Below, piece by piece: positions 55,201-63,437 of a stretch of 64,000 nt of DNA (position 1 is the first letter of the stretch; the number at the start of each line of letters is the position of its first letter). Source of the stretch: Oscillospiraceae bacterium (GTDB lineage: Bacteria; Bacillota; Clostridia; Oscillospirales; Oscillospiraceae); the NCBI GenBank assembly GCA_030625685.1, contig DAOUQJ010000006.1, forward strand, positions 1-64,000, in the 5' to 3' direction. A program made the position numbers and the translations under genes. The notes below the pieces were generated by a model. It was given only the letters and a program-made list of their open reading frames with translations. It was not told where the DNA came from and made no database searches.

Positions 55201-55755
55201 CATGTCTTCAGGACGGTTGACAATACGCATGCCACGTCCACCGCCACCATTTGATGCTTTGAGCATAACAGGATAGCCGATTTGCTCAGCAATTTCTAGC
55301 ATTTCTTCTTCGGTTTTGATTGCATGTTCAACGCCTGGGATAATAGGAACTTGAGCTGAAATTGCCATTTGTTTTGAGGCGATTTTGTCACCCATTGCGT
55401 TCATAATGTCAGCAGTTGGGCCAATGAAAGCAATGCCATTTTTTTGACATGCTTCTACGAAGTGTGGATTTTCGGAAAGAAAACCATATCCTGGATGAAT
55501 CGCATCCACGTGTTTTTCTTTTGCGATTTTGATAATTTCATTGATGTCTAGATATGCATCGATTGGACCTTTATCAGGGTTTAAAGGATAAGATTCGTCA
55601 GCACGTGTTCTGAAGATGGCGTATTTATCCTCTTTTGAATATATACCAATTGTGGTGATTCCTAGTTCGGAAAGTGCACGGAAAACACGGATGGCAATTT
55701 CGCCACGGTTTGCCACCAGAACCCTTTTAAAGGGTTTAATGTTAACATCACTCAT
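52282..55755 (-). CDS. pyc: Pyruvate carboxylase
   Basis: A biotin enzyme making oxaloacetate from pyruvate, bicarbonate and ATP. It is the single-chain form, 1157 aa from ATG 55755 (AAGGAG upstream; the frame is open 39 bp further). Biotin carboxylase occupies about 1-460 (KRVLVANRGEIAIRVFRA, GGGGRGMRIV, EMNPRIQVEHTVTE). The carboxyltransferase is about 530-800 (TDTSMRDAQQSL, EAWGGATYDTTYRFL, HTHDTTGAG). The last domain carries biotinyl lysine K1116 in VVEAMKMET. It feeds anaplerosis or reductive succinate/propionate routes. It diverges from the MocR-type gene. Confidence 0.98.
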   Translation of the reverse strand: MSDVNIKPFKRVLVANRGEIAIRVFRALSELGITTIGIYSKEDKYAIFRTRADESYPLNPDKGPIDAYLDINEIIKIAKEKHVDAIHPGYGFLSENPHFVEACQKNGIAFIGPTADIMNAMGDKIASKQMAISAQVPIIPGVEHAIKTEEEMLEIAEQIGYPVMLKASNGGGGRGMRIVNRPEDMPKEYKEARDESKKAFGDDRIFIEKYLRSPKHIEVQVLGDMYGNIVHLYDRDCSVQRRHQKVVEYAPAFSVPEETRQVIFDSAIRLSKQVNYLNAGTLEFLVDADNNPYFIEMNPRIQVEHTVTEMVTGIDLVQAQILIAQGYPLNSPEINISSQDSIAVNGYSIQTRVTTEDPANNFLPDTGKISVYRSGSGNGVRLDGGNAYSGAEILPYYDSLLVKIISYDRTFEGASQKNLRAMREMRIRGIKTNIPFLINVINNPTFRNGDCYTTFIEETPELFMLGRSQDRATKILEFLGDKIVNASGCEKPVFEDRVLPVYDNTKPVYGAKDEFLKLGAKEFTQNILKEKKLYVTDTSMRDAQQSLMATRMRTKDLAGAARATNSFFQNAFSVEAWGGATYDTTYRFLKESPWKRLELLSERMPNTLIQMLLRASNAVGYSNYPDNVVREFIRLAGERGVDIFRIFDSLNWIENMKMPIEEALKTGKIVEGTICYTGDLLNPNETKYTMDYYLNKAKELEALGCHIFAIKDMAGLLKPYAAYELVSALKSELSIPVHLHTHDTTGAGVATVLKASEAGVDIVDLAIESMSSCTSQPSMNAVVEALRGTERDTGLDFENLDVLSRYYEHVRKVYRSFESGMIAPNAQIYKYEIPGGQYSNLLAQVTEMGSKDSFEEIKELYRQANILLGNIVKVTPTSKVVGDLAIFMLKNGLNMDNILTEGANISYPESIVDYFKGMIGQPDGGFPKELQKIVLKDIEPITERPGTLLPEVDFEEIKRNLIEKFDFANLSEDVMNQKAVSYALYPKVYEDYCEHFEAYNDVTRLESHVYFYGLSKGEETTIQINQGKNLIIKFIELSEPDNEGNRTLQFEVNGMLRDIVILDKNLEVVSDRKLKADKNNPCHLGSTIPGTVSQVLVKEGDEVTVNMPLMVVEAMKMETTVMSNVAGKVDKLYVSAGDRVNNEDLLISFTLDDATEE

Positions 55756-55886
55756 GAAAAATACTCCTTTTTCTATGTGTAAACTATGCGTCAATTCTCT
55801 GAATCAGAGGAGAGATTCTCTGGCAGAGTAATGGGGAACTGTCATGCGTTTAGCGAGAGCAATTCCCATCTTATATTATCGTAATC

Positions 55887-55915
55887 ATTATACACGAAAG
55901 GTAATTTGCTTGCAA
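55887..55915 (-). promoter_or_regulatory. Promoter of pyc
   Basis: Minus-strand TTGCAA (55910-55915), 17-bp spacer, TATAAT (55887-55892), about 130 bp before the pyc start. Confidence 0.75.
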
Positions 55916-56148
55916 GTGTTTGCGAGTTGTGGACACTTGTTTTTTTGGTTGTAAGATTTTGCTATCAATTATTGCTGTAGTTTATTATGAAGGAAGCAGG
56001 AAAATGGGGATGTTTTATGTGAGATTTAACAAGAAATTAAGCAGAATTGAATGGTATAACATACCTTATTGATGTATTGTCAAAAATGCAGTAAATATGC
56101 GATATAAAATCGGATAAAGTGACGAAATAATTGCGAGCTGAAATTGTC

Positions 56149-56178
56149 TTTACAAGAGTAACAACAAAGAGGTATAAT
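56149..56178 (+). promoter_or_regulatory. Promoter of the MocR-type gene
   Basis: TTTACA (56149-56154), 18-bp spacer, TATAAT (56173-56178), about 55 bp before the gene. Confidence 0.65.
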
Positions 56179-56231
56179 ATTAACTGATAATTTCAAAAGT
56201 TAAATTTTTTATAACTTTAAAAAGGTCAGAA

Positions 56232-57656
56232 ATGGTGAGGACAGATATGAGGACGTATTCTTTTGAAGATATGTTGGCAAATAGTATGTATGAACACCTT
56301 TATCTCTGTATGAAAGAGGATATTGTGAATGGACATTTAAAGGCAAATGAGAAATTGCCATCAAAACGTACTTTTGCAAAAAATCTTGGTGTGAGCAATA
56401 CGACAGTTGAGAACGCTTATATGCAATTGCTGACAGAGGGTTATATATACAGTATCCCAAAGAGAGGATACTTTGTGTCGAAGATAGACATGCAGATGAA
56501 AGCAACCAAAAAATCAAAAGAGATAAGTCAAGATGACTCGAAAATTGAGAAAATTGAGTATTTTGCTAATTTGATGGATGGTGGCGTTTCAACGGAAATG
56601 TTTCCTTTCTCTGTTTGGCTTAAGTTGATGCGACACGTGATGTCTACTGAGAATGAGGCAAAATTGTTGACAGAACGGCCTGCTGGTGGGCTTTATCAGT
56701 TAAGACTGGCAATTACGAAATATTTAAAACAATTTCGTGATATGGAACTATCTCCAGATCAAATCATTATCGGTGCAGGTACAGAGTATTTATATTCTGT
56801 GCTCATTCAATTGTTGGGACGAGATGCTGTTTATGGGTTGGAGGACCCAGGGTACACTAGACTTCGCGCTGTTTATCAAAAAAATGATATCGACCTTCGA
56901 TATGCTTCAATGGATTCTGCGGGTGTTCGACTTGAGGAAATTATGCAATCCGATATTGAAGTTTTGCATATTACGCCCTCACATCACTTGCCAACGGGTA
57001 TTGTTATGCCAATCAAAAGACGTCATGAGCTATTGAATTGGGCAGGGGAGAAAGTAGGAAGGTATTTAATCGAAGATGATTATGATTGCGAATTTCGTTT
57101 ATCAGGCAAACCCATCCCAACTCTTCAGAGTATTGATGGCAATGAAAATGTGATTTATATCAATACATTTTCTCAAAGTCTAGCGCCAGCATTTCGGATT
57201 AGTTATTTGGTATTGCCAAAACATTTGGTAAAGCGTTTTTATGATGAATTGGGTTTTTATTCAGGAACAGTCTCCTGTTTTGAGCAGCTTACTTTGGCGC
57301 GCTTTTTAGATGGTGGACATTTTGAAAAACATATCAACCGCATGAGAACATATTATCGCACTTTGCGTGATAGCGTGATTAAGGAAATAGATGAATCTTT
57401 ACTGGTGAAAATTGTGACAATACGGGAAGAGAATGCAGGGGTTCATTTTTTGATGGAACTGGACACAAATAAAACAGCAGAAGAACTTTCGCTCAAAGCC
57501 AAAGAACAGGGGATTTTACTTTCTTGTGTTTCAGATTATTACTATAAAAACAAACCTGAGGGTAAACCTGTGGTGGTATTCAATTATTCAGGTATTGCGC
57601 CTAAAGATGTTCCAGAGGTAATTGCTCGATTGACAGATTGTATCATAAATCCTTGA
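56232..57656 (+). CDS. MocR-type regulator (GntR HTH fused to aminotransferase fold), PLP lysine replaced
   Basis: A 474-aa fusion of a GntR winged helix (about 10-80: LPSKRTFAKNLGVSNTTVEN, YIYSIPKRGYFV) and a fold-type I aminotransferase domain (about 110-470). Relatives such as GabR and PdxR sense PLP or its adducts. PLP-site features include IIGAGTEYLYS, HITPSHHLPTG and EDDYDCEFR. The usual lysine block F-S-K-S-L-x-P reads TFSQSLAPAFRISYLVLP, with Gln (CAA) at residue 315. A second in-frame ATG at 56247 follows GTGAGGA and may be the real start. It is between divergent pyc and downstream pta and may regulate either. Confidence 0.88.
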   Translation: MVRTDMRTYSFEDMLANSMYEHLYLCMKEDIVNGHLKANEKLPSKRTFAKNLGVSNTTVENAYMQLLTEGYIYSIPKRGYFVSKIDMQMKATKKSKEISQDDSKIEKIEYFANLMDGGVSTEMFPFSVWLKLMRHVMSTENEAKLLTERPAGGLYQLRLAITKYLKQFRDMELSPDQIIIGAGTEYLYSVLIQLLGRDAVYGLEDPGYTRLRAVYQKNDIDLRYASMDSAGVRLEEIMQSDIEVLHITPSHHLPTGIVMPIKRRHELLNWAGEKVGRYLIEDDYDCEFRLSGKPIPTLQSIDGNENVIYINTFSQSLAPAFRISYLVLPKHLVKRFYDELGFYSGTVSCFEQLTLARFLDGGHFEKHINRMRTYYRTLRDSVIKEIDESLLVKIVTIREENAGVHFLMELDTNKTAEELSLKAKEQGILLSCVSDYYYKNKPEGKPVVVFNYSGIAPKDVPEVIARLTDCIINP

Positions 57657-57749
57657 TTGGACTTGAAAGAATAACCGGATAGTGGTAGAATTTAAAGATG
57701 TGATTTAATATTTAGAGAAGATATATATTTTTATTTGGAGGAACTCATA

Positions 57750-58724
57750 ATGTTTGATAAACTCATCGAAAATCTCAAAGCAAATCCTCGTACCATCGTT
57801 TTCACTGAAGGATCAGATGCTCGTATTTTGGAAGCAACAGCACGTCTCAATGAAAATGACTTCTTAACACCTATTTTGGTTGGTGATGTTGCAGAAGTAG
57901 AGAAAGCTGCTAAAGAAGGCAACTTTGATATTACAGGAGTGCAGATTCTTGACCCTGCTACATATGCTGATATGGATAGAATGGTTGAAGTCATGGTAGA
58001 GTTGCGCAAAGGCAAAATGTCTCCGGAAGATTGTCGTAAAAACTTAATGAAGGGCAACTACTTTGGTACAATGCTAGTTAAAATGGGTTATGCAGATGCA
58101 CTATTGGGTGGTGCAACTTATTCAACTGCTGATACAGTTCGTCCAGCGTTGCAACTCATTAAAACAAAACCTGGTAGTAATAATGTTTCTTCTTGCTTTA
58201 TTATGGTTCGTGAAAATGCGAATGGAACAGAAGAACGTTTGTTTATGGGGGATTGTGCAATTCAAATTGATCCAGATGAAGATGCATTGGCTGAAACAGC
58301 GATTGAATGTGCAAATACTGCGAAAACATTTGGTGTAGAACCAAAAGTAGCATTTTTGAGCTATTCTACAAAAGGTTCAGGCAAAGGTGATGCTGTTGAT
58401 AAAGCAAGAAATGCTTGTGAAAAAGCAAAAGCTTTGGATCCGCAGTTAGCGATTGATGGTGAAATGCAATTCGACGCAGCAGTTTCTCCTGTAGTTGGAC
58501 AGCTTAAATTCCCAGGTTCTTCTGTAGCAGGATATGCGAATACATTTATTTTCCCAGAAATTCAATCTGGTAATATTGGCTATAAAATTGCACAACGTCT
58601 TGGTGGCTTTGCAGCATATGGTCCTGTTCTACAAGGCTTAAATGCACCAATCAATGACTTGTCTCGTGGTTGCGATGCTGACGAAGTATATAAAATGGCA
58701 ATTATCACTGCTGCTCTGGCATAA
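57750..58724 (+). CDS. pta: Phosphate acetyltransferase
   Basis: Interconverts acetyl-CoA and acetyl phosphate. The short-form enzyme, 324 aa from ATG 57750 (GGAGG 9 bp upstream; the frame is open 15 bp further). Motifs are FTEGSDARILEATARL, GATYSTADTVRPALQ, the FLSYSTKGSGKG stretch, FDAAVSPVVG and the C-terminal RLGGFAAYGPVLQGLNAPIND (core YGPVLQGLN). No acetate kinase gene adjoins; a terminator follows. Phosphotransbutyrylase-like activity on other acyl-CoAs is possible, but the sequence reads as Pta. Confidence 0.94.
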   Translation: MFDKLIENLKANPRTIVFTEGSDARILEATARLNENDFLTPILVGDVAEVEKAAKEGNFDITGVQILDPATYADMDRMVEVMVELRKGKMSPEDCRKNLMKGNYFGTMLVKMGYADALLGGATYSTADTVRPALQLIKTKPGSNNVSSCFIMVRENANGTEERLFMGDCAIQIDPDEDALAETAIECANTAKTFGVEPKVAFLSYSTKGSGKGDAVDKARNACEKAKALDPQLAIDGEMQFDAAVSPVVGQLKFPGSSVAGYANTFIFPEIQSGNIGYKIAQRLGGFAAYGPVLQGLNAPINDLSRGCDADEVYKMAIITAALA

Positions 58725-58750
58725 GAATATGTAATACTTTATATTAGAAG

Positions 58751-58780
58751 CAGGGCGCTTTTATGCGTCCTGTTTTTTTT
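58751..58780 (+). terminator. Terminator of pta
   Basis: An 8-bp GC-rich stem with one G-T pair (58751-58758 with 58765-58772) followed by T8. Confidence 0.9.
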
Positions 58781-58892
58781 ATCGTTCAACATGTCTTGAC
58801 AATTTATGAAAAGCATGTTAGCTTAACATTAACGCTTTAATGATGAGAAGTAAAAAAGCAAACATTTGTTTGTCAGAAAGGACAGTTAGACT

Positions 58893-60527
58893 ATGCCAAT
58901 AACCGACTTTTTGGAACGCAACGTGAAACTGTATGGAGATGAAATTGCGTTAGTCGAATTGAATCCAGAGGTTGGCGAAAATCGACGCACCTCTTGGAAA
59001 GAATATGGATTGATGGAGGCAACATCGAAAGAAGCCTATCGACGTGAAATTACATGGAATGTATTTGATGAAAAGGCAAATCGATTTGCAAATATGCTCA
59101 TTTCCCGCGGAGTGAAACGTGGTGATAAAGTCGCGATACTCATGTATAACTGTTTGGAATGGTTGCCGATATATTTTGGGATATTAAAAATTGGTGCGAT
59201 AGCTGTACCATTTAATTTTCGCTACTCAGCAGATGAAATTCAGTATTGTGTTAATCTAGCAAAAGTAGACGTTATTGTGTTTGGACCTGAATTCATTGGT
59301 AGAATCGAGTCTATTGCCGAAGAATTGAGCAGGGGACGTTTGCTTATTTATACAGGGGATAATTGTCCGAAGTTTGCTGAAAGTTATCGTGAAATGACAG
59401 CAGATTATCCTTCCACTGCACCTGCAGTGGTGCTCAGCGATGAAGACGATGCGGCCATTTATTTTTCCTCTGGGACAACAGGCTTTCCAAAGGCAATTTT
59501 ACATAAACACAGAAGTTTGACACAAGGTGCTGAGATGGAGCAAATCCATCATGAAATCACACATGAAGATAATTTTTTGTGTATTCCTCCGTTGTATCAT
59601 ACTGGTGCTAAATTTCACTGGTTTGGTAGTTTGGTAGCAGGCTCGTGTGCTGTTTTACTGAAAGGAACAGCACCTGAGCACATCATCAATACTGTTGCAG
59701 CAGAAGGTTGTACGATAGTCTGGTTACTAGTTCCATGGGCGCAAGATATTTTGGATAGTCTAGATTCCGGTGTATTGAAGAAAGAAGAACTTAAGCTTGA
59801 CCAATGGAGATTAATGCACATAGGAGCCCAACCCGTTCCGCCGTCTATGATCAAACGATGGAAAGAGTATTTCCCAAATCATCAATATGATACAAACTAT
59901 GGCTTATCAGAATCAGCAGGACCTGGCTGCGTGCACCTAGGGATGGAAAATACGCACAAAATTGGCGCGATTGGCATTGCAGGTTATCGTTGGGAGTGCA
60001 AGGTTGTTGACGATGAGGGCAACGTTGTGGAACAAGGTGGCGTTGGGGAACTCTGCGTCAAAGGTCCAGGGCTTATGGTATGTTACTATGAAAATCAAGA
60101 AGAAACCAAAAATGTTTTGAAGGACGGCTGGCTATATACTGGTGATATGGCTATGCAAGATGAAGACGGATTTTATTTTTTGGTTGATCGCAAAAAAGAT
60201 GTTATCGTGAGTGGCGGAGAGAATATATATCCAGTTCAAGTAGAAGCATTTCTCCGTAATCATAATAAAATCAAAGATTCCGCAATCATCGGTCTTCCTG
60301 ATAAACGATTGGGTGAAATTGCTGGCGCCATTATTGAATTAAAAGATGGTGTGGAGTGTTCAGAGGAAGAAATTAATTTATTTTGTAAAGAATTGCCAAG
60401 ATATAAGCGACCTGCTAAAATAATTTTTGCAGTGATTCCTAGAAATGCAACTGGTAAAATTGAAAAACCAGCTTTGCGAAAACAGTACGGAGCTGAGCAT
60501 TTAGTAGCGATACAAAATCGTAGCTAA
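58893..60527 (+). CDS. AMP-forming acyl-CoA synthetase (AMP-binding family)
   Basis: A 544-aa ANL-superfamily enzyme that would activate a carboxylic acid to its CoA ester through an acyl-adenylate. Motifs are the P-loop IYFSSGTTGFPKAIL near 190, NYGLSESAG, GWLYTGDMAMQDEDG, the hinge DRKKDVIVSGGENIYP and the C-terminal lysine in NATGKIEKPALR. It looks more like medium/long-chain or aryl ligases than acetyl-CoA synthetase. Preceded by TTGACA at 58796-58801 but without a clear -10. Ribosome site GAAAGGA. yerC-type gene follows 14 bp later. Confidence 0.9.
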   Translation: MPITDFLERNVKLYGDEIALVELNPEVGENRRTSWKEYGLMEATSKEAYRREITWNVFDEKANRFANMLISRGVKRGDKVAILMYNCLEWLPIYFGILKIGAIAVPFNFRYSADEIQYCVNLAKVDVIVFGPEFIGRIESIAEELSRGRLLIYTGDNCPKFAESYREMTADYPSTAPAVVLSDEDDAAIYFSSGTTGFPKAILHKHRSLTQGAEMEQIHHEITHEDNFLCIPPLYHTGAKFHWFGSLVAGSCAVLLKGTAPEHIINTVAAEGCTIVWLLVPWAQDILDSLDSGVLKKEELKLDQWRLMHIGAQPVPPSMIKRWKEYFPNHQYDTNYGLSESAGPGCVHLGMENTHKIGAIGIAGYRWECKVVDDEGNVVEQGGVGELCVKGPGLMVCYYENQEETKNVLKDGWLYTGDMAMQDEDGFYFLVDRKKDVIVSGGENIYPVQVEAFLRNHNKIKDSAIIGLPDKRLGEIAGAIIELKDGVECSEEEINLFCKELPRYKRPAKIIFAVIPRNATGKIEKPALRKQYGAEHLVAIQNRS

Positions 60528-60541
60528 GGAGGGCGTGTAGT

Positions 60542-60838
60542 ATGGCAAAAGCTGCAAAAAAAGAACGCAGTATGACGTTGTATGAACATATTGTGAAAAT
60601 TCAAACACCAGAAGAGTGTTATCGTTTTTTTGAAGATTTATGTGCAATAACAGAAATACATGCAATTGAACAACGCTTCGATGTAGCAAAAATGTTGCAT
60701 GATGGCATGGTTTATACAGCCATATTAGAAAAAACAGGAGCAAGTTCAGCGACAGTGAGTCGTGTCAATCGAGCGCTAAACTATGGTACAGGCGCTTTGG
60801 GTGAAGTAATAGAGCGTATGAATCAAGAATCAGAATAA
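60542..60838 (+). CDS. yerC: YerC/YecD family TrpR-related protein
   Basis: A 98-aa protein of the TrpR-like YerC family, a helical DNA-binding fold related to the E. coli Trp repressor. The family shows the pattern here: ECYRFFEDLCAITEIHAIEQR and the helix-turn-helix YTAILEKTGASSATVSRVNR (written as two separate blocks, about 20-40 and 58-78). The regulatory target is unknown; Trp binding is not established for this family. AAGGAGGG precedes the ATG. A terminator follows. Confidence 0.9.
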   Translation: MAKAAKKERSMTLYEHIVKIQTPEECYRFFEDLCAITEIHAIEQRFDVAKMLHDGMVYTAILEKTGASSATVSRVNRALNYGTGALGEVIERMNQESE

Positions 60839-60841
60839 GAA

Positions 60842-60873
60842 AAAAGGACACAGAATTTAATTTGTGTCCTTTT
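60842..60873 (+). terminator. Terminator after yerC
   Basis: An 11-bp stem (60842-60852 with 60863-60873), T-rich end. Confidence 0.85.
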
Positions 60874-60886
60874 CTGTTGCTCAATT

Positions 60887-61228
60887 TTAAATGTTTACTA
60901 CCACGATAACTGCACCTTTTACAATCATTTGACGAGTATCAATATTTGCTTTGGCTTGTTGTCTTTGCAGCATGGCAGATGCTATATCGATTGCATATGT
61001 AAGATGGGTAATTGGAGCCTCTATGATTTCTAAGCCTGTAATATCGACTTTTATATAGTGTTCCATAGTATTTTCCGATAGTGTTAAGATATGTGCTTCA
61101 TTAGGTCGAAAGTCTTTTAGTCGCAAAAGAGAATCCATTCAAGCGCTTCATAAAGTGTGCATAGAGCCAAAAGCCAATATATCTCAGAGTATGATGAGAG
61201 CTCTGAGCCTAATTACCTCTTTGCACAT
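60887..61228 (-). pseudogene. Remnant of an SPFH (stomatin/prohibitin-type) domain protein
   Basis: An 83-codon open part (60887-61138) contains [20 protein letters not shown] and AMLQRQQAK, close to the C-terminal part of bacterial SPFH proteins (typical form EARITHLAYAPEIA..MLRRQQA). It ends abruptly after [10 protein letters not shown]. Upstream in the same frame a start with an AGGAGG site (ATG 61228, MCKEVIRLRALIIL) is followed by three stops. Most of the SPFH domain is deleted. The ribosome site survives, so decay may be recent. Confidence 0.7.
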
Positions 61229-61295
61229 GCATCCTCCTTTGTATGATTGAACTGATAGTATAAATAGTATTCTTGGTGATACTTATTGTCAATAT

Positions 61296-61327
61296 AAAAC
61301 ACCCAATCAAAATGATTGGGTGTTTTT
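61296..61327. terminator. Terminator of the symporter gene
   Basis: A 14-bp perfect stem (61296-61309 with 61313-61326), loop AAA, T-rich on both strands. It serves the minus-strand symporter gene whose stop is 4 bp away. Confidence 0.9.
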
Positions 61328-61330
61328 GTA

Positions 61331-62866
61331 TTAGTTACTGCCTAAAGTGTCTTTGAGATGTGCGGTCGTTTCTTTTTCATAGCAAGAAAACGCATTGTTT
61401 ACAACTTCTTTCTCTGGCGGTGATGTTAAAAAGGAGACGAGTGGTACCATGACGAGATTAAATAACATGGCGAAGACACCACAGTTGACAGGGGATTGGA
61501 AGAAGACAGGAAGAGTCGCGCGAAAGAGTAGATTAATCGTCATAATGCTGGTGGCTGAAATAAAGCTAAACCAACAAGCAGCAGATGTTGTGCGTTTCCA
61601 GTATAGACCATATAAAAAAGGAGCTAAAAATGCACCGGATAAAGCACCCCAAGATATACCCATGAGCTGTGCTATGAATGTTACGTTGCTATTGTATTGT
61701 ACAATGGCAATGATGGTAGAGAATATTAAAAATAAAATAATAAACAAGCGAATGAGTGAAAGCTGAATTTTGTCATTAGCTTTTTTTGTAAATGTTTGCT
61801 TGCAAAAATCCATCACGATTGTGCTAGAAGAAGTGAGAACCAGAGACGATAGAGTGGATAATGAAGCAGATAATACGAGGACAATTGCTAGTGCCATAAA
61901 AAATGTAGGTAAGTTGGAGAGCATTGTTGGTACGATGGAGTCATAACCGTTTGCTGCGACATCAACTTGATCTGAAAATAGTCGACCAAATCCACCTAAG
62001 AAGTAGGAACCACCTGCTACAATGCAGGCAAATATGGTGGAAATAACCGTGCCTTTTTTAATGGAATCTTCACTTTCGATGGCATAAAATTTTTGTACCA
62101 TTTGTGGTAGCGCCCAACTGCCAAAAGAAGTGAGAAATATGAGTGAGAGCAGATTGAGTGGTTCAGGACCAAAAAAGGAAGTGAATATGCCAGGTGCAGA
62201 GGAGACAGTGGGGTCCGAAATATGCGAGAGTTCAAATAAGGCATTTGAAAACCCACCTTGGAAGGAGAGCAGAGCACCAATGATGGCAATGATACCAATC
62301 AGCATGATGATACCCTGGATAAAGTCGTTGATGGCTGTTGCCATGTAACCACCTAAGATGATATAGATGCCTGAGAGTAAAGACATTGTTATGATGCAAA
62401 CGGCATAATTGATATCAAATGCCATTTCAAATAGGCGGGAGAGTCCATTATATAATGATGCACTATAAGGGAGTAAGAAAATGAAAATGATAATGGAAGA
62501 GCCTAAGCGCAGTGATGGGCTATGAAAGCGTTGGGCAAAGAATTGTGGCATAGTCGACGCGTTTAAGTGCTGTGTGATAATACGCGTGCGTCGTCCTAGA
62601 ACAATCCATGCAAGCAGAGAGCCAAGTAACGCGTTTCCAATACCAATCCACATGGCCGAAATACCATAGCGCCAACCAAATTGCCCAGCATATCCAACAA
62701 AAATAACAGCAGAAAAATAGGAAGTTCCGTAGGCAAAGGCAGTAAACCAAGGGCCAACCGAGCGACCACCCAATACAAAACCGTGGACATTGGTAGCGTG
62801 ACGACGACAATAAATCCCTACAGAAATCATGACGAGAAAATATACTAAAAGCATGGCAATTTTCAT
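61331..62866 (-). CDS. Sodium:solute symporter (SSS family)
   Basis: A 511-aa integral membrane transporter with about 13 hydrophobic helices, using the sodium gradient to import a solute. Family features are the N-terminal GGRSVGPWFTAFAYGTSYFSAV (core GGRSVGPWFTAFAYG), YIILGGYMATAINDFIQG (helix 5 region) and the sodium-site segment VLVLSASLSTLSSLVLTSSS near 330-350. PutP/PanF-type substrates (proline, pantothenate, sugars or carboxylates) cannot be separated by eye. It is a single-gene unit. Confidence 0.88.
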   Translation of the reverse strand: MKIAMLLVYFLVMISVGIYCRRHATNVHGFVLGGRSVGPWFTAFAYGTSYFSAVIFVGYAGQFGWRYGISAMWIGIGNALLGSLLAWIVLGRRTRIITQHLNASTMPQFFAQRFHSPSLRLGSSIIIFIFLLPYSASLYNGLSRLFEMAFDINYAVCIITMSLLSGIYIILGGYMATAINDFIQGIIMLIGIIAIIGALLSFQGGFSNALFELSHISDPTVSSAPGIFTSFFGPEPLNLLSLIFLTSFGSWALPQMVQKFYAIESEDSIKKGTVISTIFACIVAGGSYFLGGFGRLFSDQVDVAANGYDSIVPTMLSNLPTFFMALAIVLVLSASLSTLSSLVLTSSSTIVMDFCKQTFTKKANDKIQLSLIRLFIILFLIFSTIIAIVQYNSNVTFIAQLMGISWGALSGAFLAPFLYGLYWKRTTSAACWFSFISATSIMTINLLFRATLPVFFQSPVNCGVFAMLFNLVMVPLVSFLTSPPEKEVVNNAFSCYEKETTAHLKDTLGSN

Positions 62867-63067
62867 TATTATAAACCCACTTTCTGGCTAATCTTTAATG
62901 CTTTCCAACTTTAACACAAAAAAGGTCTAAAGTCAATACTACAGGAAACTGAAAGACAGTGAAAAATCCATCCTAATTAATTGCGAGGTATGTTGTGTGT
63001 TTGGATTGTGCGTTTATCTAAATATTGCAGATATATTGTGCGGTTTATGGGTGTTTGTTGCCTTGAT
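62867..63067. other. Divergent symporter/riboswitch intergenic region
   Basis: About 200 bp of A/T-rich DNA. I see no operator or repeat that stands out. Confidence 0.4.
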
Positions 63068-63096
63068 TTGAGTGTCATATCATGCTAAGATAAAGT
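63068..63096 (+). promoter_or_regulatory. Promoter of the cobalamin-riboswitch unit
   Basis: TTGAGT (63068-63073), 17-bp spacer, TAAAGT (63091-63096), about 50 bp before the aptamer. Confidence 0.55.
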
Positions 63097-63139
63097 CATA
63101 TTGTGTCGAGTGTGACACAGGTATAACTTAATAAATCTT

Positions 63140-63325
63140 TTTGTGATCTCGTAGGCGATGAACCTACGAGGGTGAACAAGGGAATCGGGTGTGAACCCCG
63201 GACGGTACCGCCGCTGTATGCGTTGAGGTTGTGTTTCGTTGACGAAAGTCAGTCACTGGGAAACTGGGAAGGCAGAGCATGATCGAAGAGAATACTCTAT
63301 AAACGTGAGTCAGAAGACCTACAAA
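63140..63325 (+). promoter_or_regulatory. Cobalamin (B12) riboswitch
   Basis: Key parts in order: an 8-bp hairpin CTCGTAGG/CCTACGAG near 63150; AAGGGAATCGGGTGTGAA with the core ACGGTACCGCCGCTGT (63207-63221 region); CAGTCACTGGGAAACTGGGA; and the B12 box AGTCAGAAGACCTAC near 63308-63322. Together these are diagnostic. A terminator follows, so B12 binding should switch off the downstream gene. Confidence 0.95.
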
Positions 63326-63378
63326 AAGGATAGTCTGCGCTGTGAATGCTGCGCAGGTTTTAACACGCAGAAATTCGG

Positions 63379-63411
63379 CTGTGACAATTTTAAAATTGCC
63401 ACAGTTTTTTT
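63379..63411 (+). terminator. Riboswitch expression-platform terminator
   Basis: A near-perfect hairpin (63379-63391 with 63392-63404, one A-C mismatch, AT-rich tip) followed by T7, 27 bp before the gene start. Confidence 0.85.
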
Positions 63412-63437
63412 GTGGCAAAAGGAAAGGGGTTTCTTAA

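Larger units (their letters stand above)
55756..56231. other. Divergent pyc/MocR intergenic region
   Basis: 476 bp holding one promoter toward each gene (listed separately) and a roughly 130-nt pyc leader. The leader contains short repeated CTCTG/CAGAG segments (55796-55830) that can pair with each other. The centre (55930-56140) shows nothing recognisable. Confidence 0.5.

Noticed and set aside
57750-60527. An acetate kinase gene downstream of pta
   Set aside because: The next gene is an AMP-forming acyl-CoA ligase without acetate-kinase motifs, after a strong terminator.
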